NCBI RefSeq assembly: GCF_034932065.1
Contig: NZ_JAYGHP010000004.1
Span: 179,585-243,584 of the forward strand
Direction: 5' to 3'
From: Crocosphaera sp. UHCC 0190
GTDB lineage: Bacteria; Cyanobacteriota; Cyanobacteriia; Cyanobacteriales; Microcystaceae
DNA length: 64,000 nucleotides
Below, piece by piece: positions 62,478 through 64,000 of this stretch; within the stretch, counting starts at the first letter, position 1; each line of letters begins with the position of its first letter. Made by a program: the position numbers and the translations under genes. The notes under the pieces were generated by a model that saw only the letters and a program-made list of their open reading frames with translations, was not told the origin of the DNA and did no database searches.

Positions 62478-62969
62478 ATGTATAAATCCATTTTAGTGGG
62501 AGGAGTGATGACTATTGTTGGGTTGTCAGTGCCAACAACCGTCATGGCTCAATTTCAAGTTCCCTTATCATCAACGGTAGAATCCTCCCAAGCTTCACAA
62601 CCAGCAGTAAGTCCCTTAGAATTGCAACAATTTGTCCAAGTAATTAAGCAATTCCAAAAAATTGAGATGCAAACTCAACAACAAATGGCCAAAGCTATCG
62701 GTAAAGAAGGATTAACCCCCCAAAGATTTGTCGAAATTAATGAAAGTCAAAGAAATCGTAATCCCCAGGCGAATGTATCTTCTGATGAGTTAGACAAATT
62801 TAAAAAAGCTGTTGTTAAAGTTAACGAAATCATGAACGCATCGGAAACAAAGCGACAACGTACCGTAGAAACCCAAGGATTAGAGCTTAAGCGGTTTCTA
62901 GAAATAGAGTCCACGATTTCCCAAAATAAAGCCTTACAAGCGAGAGTACAGCAAATGTTAGAAAATTAA
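62478..62969 (+). CDS. DUF4168 family exported protein
   Basis: The 163-residue protein has a signal peptide (about residues 1-24, ending TVMAQ). Two similar helical segments follow, around residues 55-90 (LQQFVQVIKQFQKIE, ITPQRF-like LTPQRFVEIN) and 105-150 (ELDKFKKAVVKVNEI, LELKRFLEIE), the DUF4168 pattern. It probably lies in the periplasm or lumen. Function unknown. It is convergent with rpsF. Confidence 0.85.
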   Translation: MYKSILVGGVMTIVGLSVPTTVMAQFQVPLSSTVESSQASQPAVSPLELQQFVQVIKQFQKIEMQTQQQMAKAIGKEGLTPQRFVEINESQRNRNPQANVSSDELDKFKKAVVKVNEIMNASETKRQRTVETQGLELKRFLEIESTISQNKALQARVQQMLEN

Positions 62970-62980
62970 TACCGTTGGTA

Positions 62981-63006
62981 TAGAGACGTTATAGATAACG
63001 TCTCTA
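62981..63006. repeat. 26-bp palindrome, TAGAGACG type
   Basis: TAGAGACGTTAT and ATAACGTCTCTA flank a 2-base centre. It lies between the convergent DUF4168 and rpsF genes and belongs to the family seen at 20388 and 41377. Confidence 0.85.
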
Positions 63007-63024
63007 CCTAATTAATTAAACGAT

Positions 63025-63498
63025 TTATTCCTCAACAGCAACAGCTTCTGGTGCTTCTGCTTCCACTTTAGCTTCTACAGGTGCTTCTACAGGTGCTTCC
63101 ACTTTAGCTTCTACAGGGGCTTGTACAGGGGCTTGTACAGATGCTTGTACAGGTGCTTGTACAGGGGCTTCTTCTTCTGGTGCTTCTTCTTCTGTCGTGT
63201 CTGAAGCCACTGTATCTAACTTAATTGTTAGATAACGCATGACTTCTTCCCCTAAACGCATCATTCTTTCTAAGGGCGCAATTTGTGTCCCATCTGCTTG
63301 ATAGTTCATTTGAACGTAAATGCCATCAACCTTTTTTTGAATGGGATAAGCAAGACGACGTTTTCCCCAAATCTTGGTTTGAAGGTCTGTGGCGTTATTT
63401 TCAGTTAAAAATTCCTGATATTTGCTCACTTCTTGTTTAACCTGCTCTTCCGACAAATCAGGACGCAGGATATAAATCATTTCGTAATATTGACTCAT
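63025..63498 (-). CDS. rpsF: 30S ribosomal protein S6 with repetitive C-terminal tail
   Basis: From the ATG at 63498, which has AAGGAG 9 bases upstream, the protein has 157 residues; a longer frame upstream is not supported. Residues 1-100 are standard S6 ([51 protein letters not shown]). The remaining 57 residues are an acidic low-complexity tail built from VQAP and VEAP/VEAK tetrapeptide units. Acidic S6 tails occur in cyanobacteria, but this one is long and regular. Confidence 0.95.
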   Translation of the reverse strand: MSQYYEMIYILRPDLSEEQVKQEVSKYQEFLTENNATDLQTKIWGKRRLAYPIQKKVDGIYVQMNYQADGTQIAPLERMMRLGEEVMRYLTIKLDTVASDTTEEEAPEEEAPVQAPVQASVQAPVQAPVEAKVEAPVEAPVEAKVEAEAPEAVAVEE

Positions 63499-63670
63499 TG
63501 AGTTAAACTCCTTATGGACAGGTTGGCTTCTTAATTGGTCATCACATAGACCTTGAGAAGCAAGGATCATGGAAACTAATCAAGACAGGAAGATGTCTTG
63601 GGAACAGATTCCTTTAAAATCATACTACGACGGCATGACTAATTGCTACTATATGGGATGGCATATAGTA

Positions 63671-63705
63671 GAAGTCAGAAGTTTGAAGTCAGAAGTCAGA
63701 AGTAA
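63671..63705. repeat. Heptamer tandem repeat (GAAGTCA)n
   Basis: Five heptamers (GAAGTCA, GAAGTTT, GAAGTCA, GAAGTCA, GAAGTAA) lie between the divergent rpsF and FAH-family genes. The same heptamer on the opposite strand forms the array at 15060. Confidence 0.85.
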
Positions 63706-63805
63706 AACCCTTATGGGTAGTGGTTTTAAACCTAATGCTTTGTACCTCATTCAACTGCACACCGCTATATTCGTCTTTTCTTAACCTAACTGACTGCTCA
63801 ATCTT

Positions 63806-64000
63806 ATGGCGCAACGCTACGTTCGAGTAAAAACAACTCAAGGAAACATTCATTACGGCTCCCTTAATCTTAACCGCAGTGTCGCGGTTTTTGATGCTGC
63901 TCCTTGGGAGGGAGGACAACCGAGTGGAGTGGTTTTAAAAGCAGATACCTACGATTTCTTAGCTCCTTGCGCTCCCTCTAAAATTGTTGCGGTGGGCAGA
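63806..64000 (+). CDS. Fumarylacetoacetate hydrolase family protein (3' end outside window)
   Basis: The first 65 codons are visible from ATG at 63806 to the window edge without a stop. The sequence MAQRYVRVKTTQGNIHYGS, then VVLKADTYDFLAPCAPSKIVAVGR, matches the N-terminus of bacterial FAH family hydrolases/decarboxylases (acylpyruvase/oxaloacetate decarboxylase type), in which the catalytic domain follows directly. Function beyond family cannot be told from this part. Confidence 0.85.
   Translation, partial: MAQRYVRVKTTQGNIHYGSLNLNRSVAVFDAAPWEGGQPSGVVLKADTYDFLAPCAPSKIVAVGR

Noticed and set aside
63569-63784. 71-codon frame between rpsF and the FAH-family gene
   Set aside because: It contains the heptamer repeat array, has no good ribosome site, and its second half translates repeat and non-conserved DNA. 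It is probably a chance frame.

Overview
The window is chromosomal DNA from a unicellular cyanobacterium, most likely a Cyanothece/Crocosphaera/Rippkaea-type member of the Chroococcales. The evidence is seen in the sequence: AT-rich DNA peppered with the HIP1 octamer GCGATCGC, an NtcA-type promoter in front of an ntcB-like LysR gene, group 2 and SigF-type sigma factors, a cyanobacterial A2-type alternative oxidase (ARTO), DUF2949 and DUF4168 proteins, and the order rpmG-rpsR-RNase R. The species name is inference. No phage, plasmid backbone, rRNA, tRNA or CRISPR array was found.

Layout. 0-7 kb: the 3' part of a membrane protein gene, a DUF433/DUF5615 toxin-antitoxin-like pair, a NurA nuclease coupled to an unknown gene, a Uma2 protein, and a DrrA/DrrB-type ABC exporter followed by a small secreted protein. 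7-11.6 kb: a membrane-tethered subtilisin and a ParA-like ATPase overlapping a HEPN protein; this pair is the best candidate here for an uncharacterised defence or toxin system. 11.6-16.2 kb: an exported peroxiredoxin, a decayed ISL3 transposase next to a stray duplicated piece of menB, menB itself, a GNAT enzyme and a group 2 sigma factor. 17-22.2 kb: a second Uma2 gene, priA, a small MITE-like repeat, and an ISL3 element abutting the tail of a lost restriction-modification enzyme. 22.2-31.6 kb: housekeeping genes (queE, a double-CAP lipoprotein, an RNase D-like exonuclease, nfu, comB, a glycosyltransferase, a hydrolase), then ntcB with an NtcA promoter, a Bax-inhibitor-1 protein and sigF. 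31.6-37 kb: a leftward run of small redox and hydrolase genes ending with a type II NADH dehydrogenase.

37.6-47.5 kb is almost entirely rightward: two DUF2231 membrane proteins and the three ARTO subunits (subunit II has lost its CuA ligands and subunit I carries the YSHP signature of A2 oxidases), a MITE, a GMC oxidoreductase, a J-domain membrane protein with an 81-bp tandem repeat, a zinc alcohol dehydrogenase and a flavin amine oxidase. 47.5-53 kb runs leftward: groEL and groES under a CIRCE operator, cysE, a small [2Fe-2S] protein with cobQ, and a small cyanobacterial protein. 53-64 kb: a 1-Cys-like peroxiredoxin, a secreted protein, rpmG-rpsR-RNase R-hypothetical, an internally deleted TIGR03032/RTX fusion, a PhoD-like phosphatase, two TRAP-transporter membrane subunits, a DUF4168 protein, rpsF with an unusual repetitive tail, and the start of a fumarylacetoacetate hydrolase family gene cut by the window edge.

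A second layer of structure runs across the whole window. At least eight short palindromes share conserved outer arms but have self-complementary, varying inner arms; several are exactly 28 bp. There are also two MITE-like elements with terminal inverted repeats and several heptamer tandem repeats. These sit mostly between genes, but some touch stop codons or lie inside an operon.
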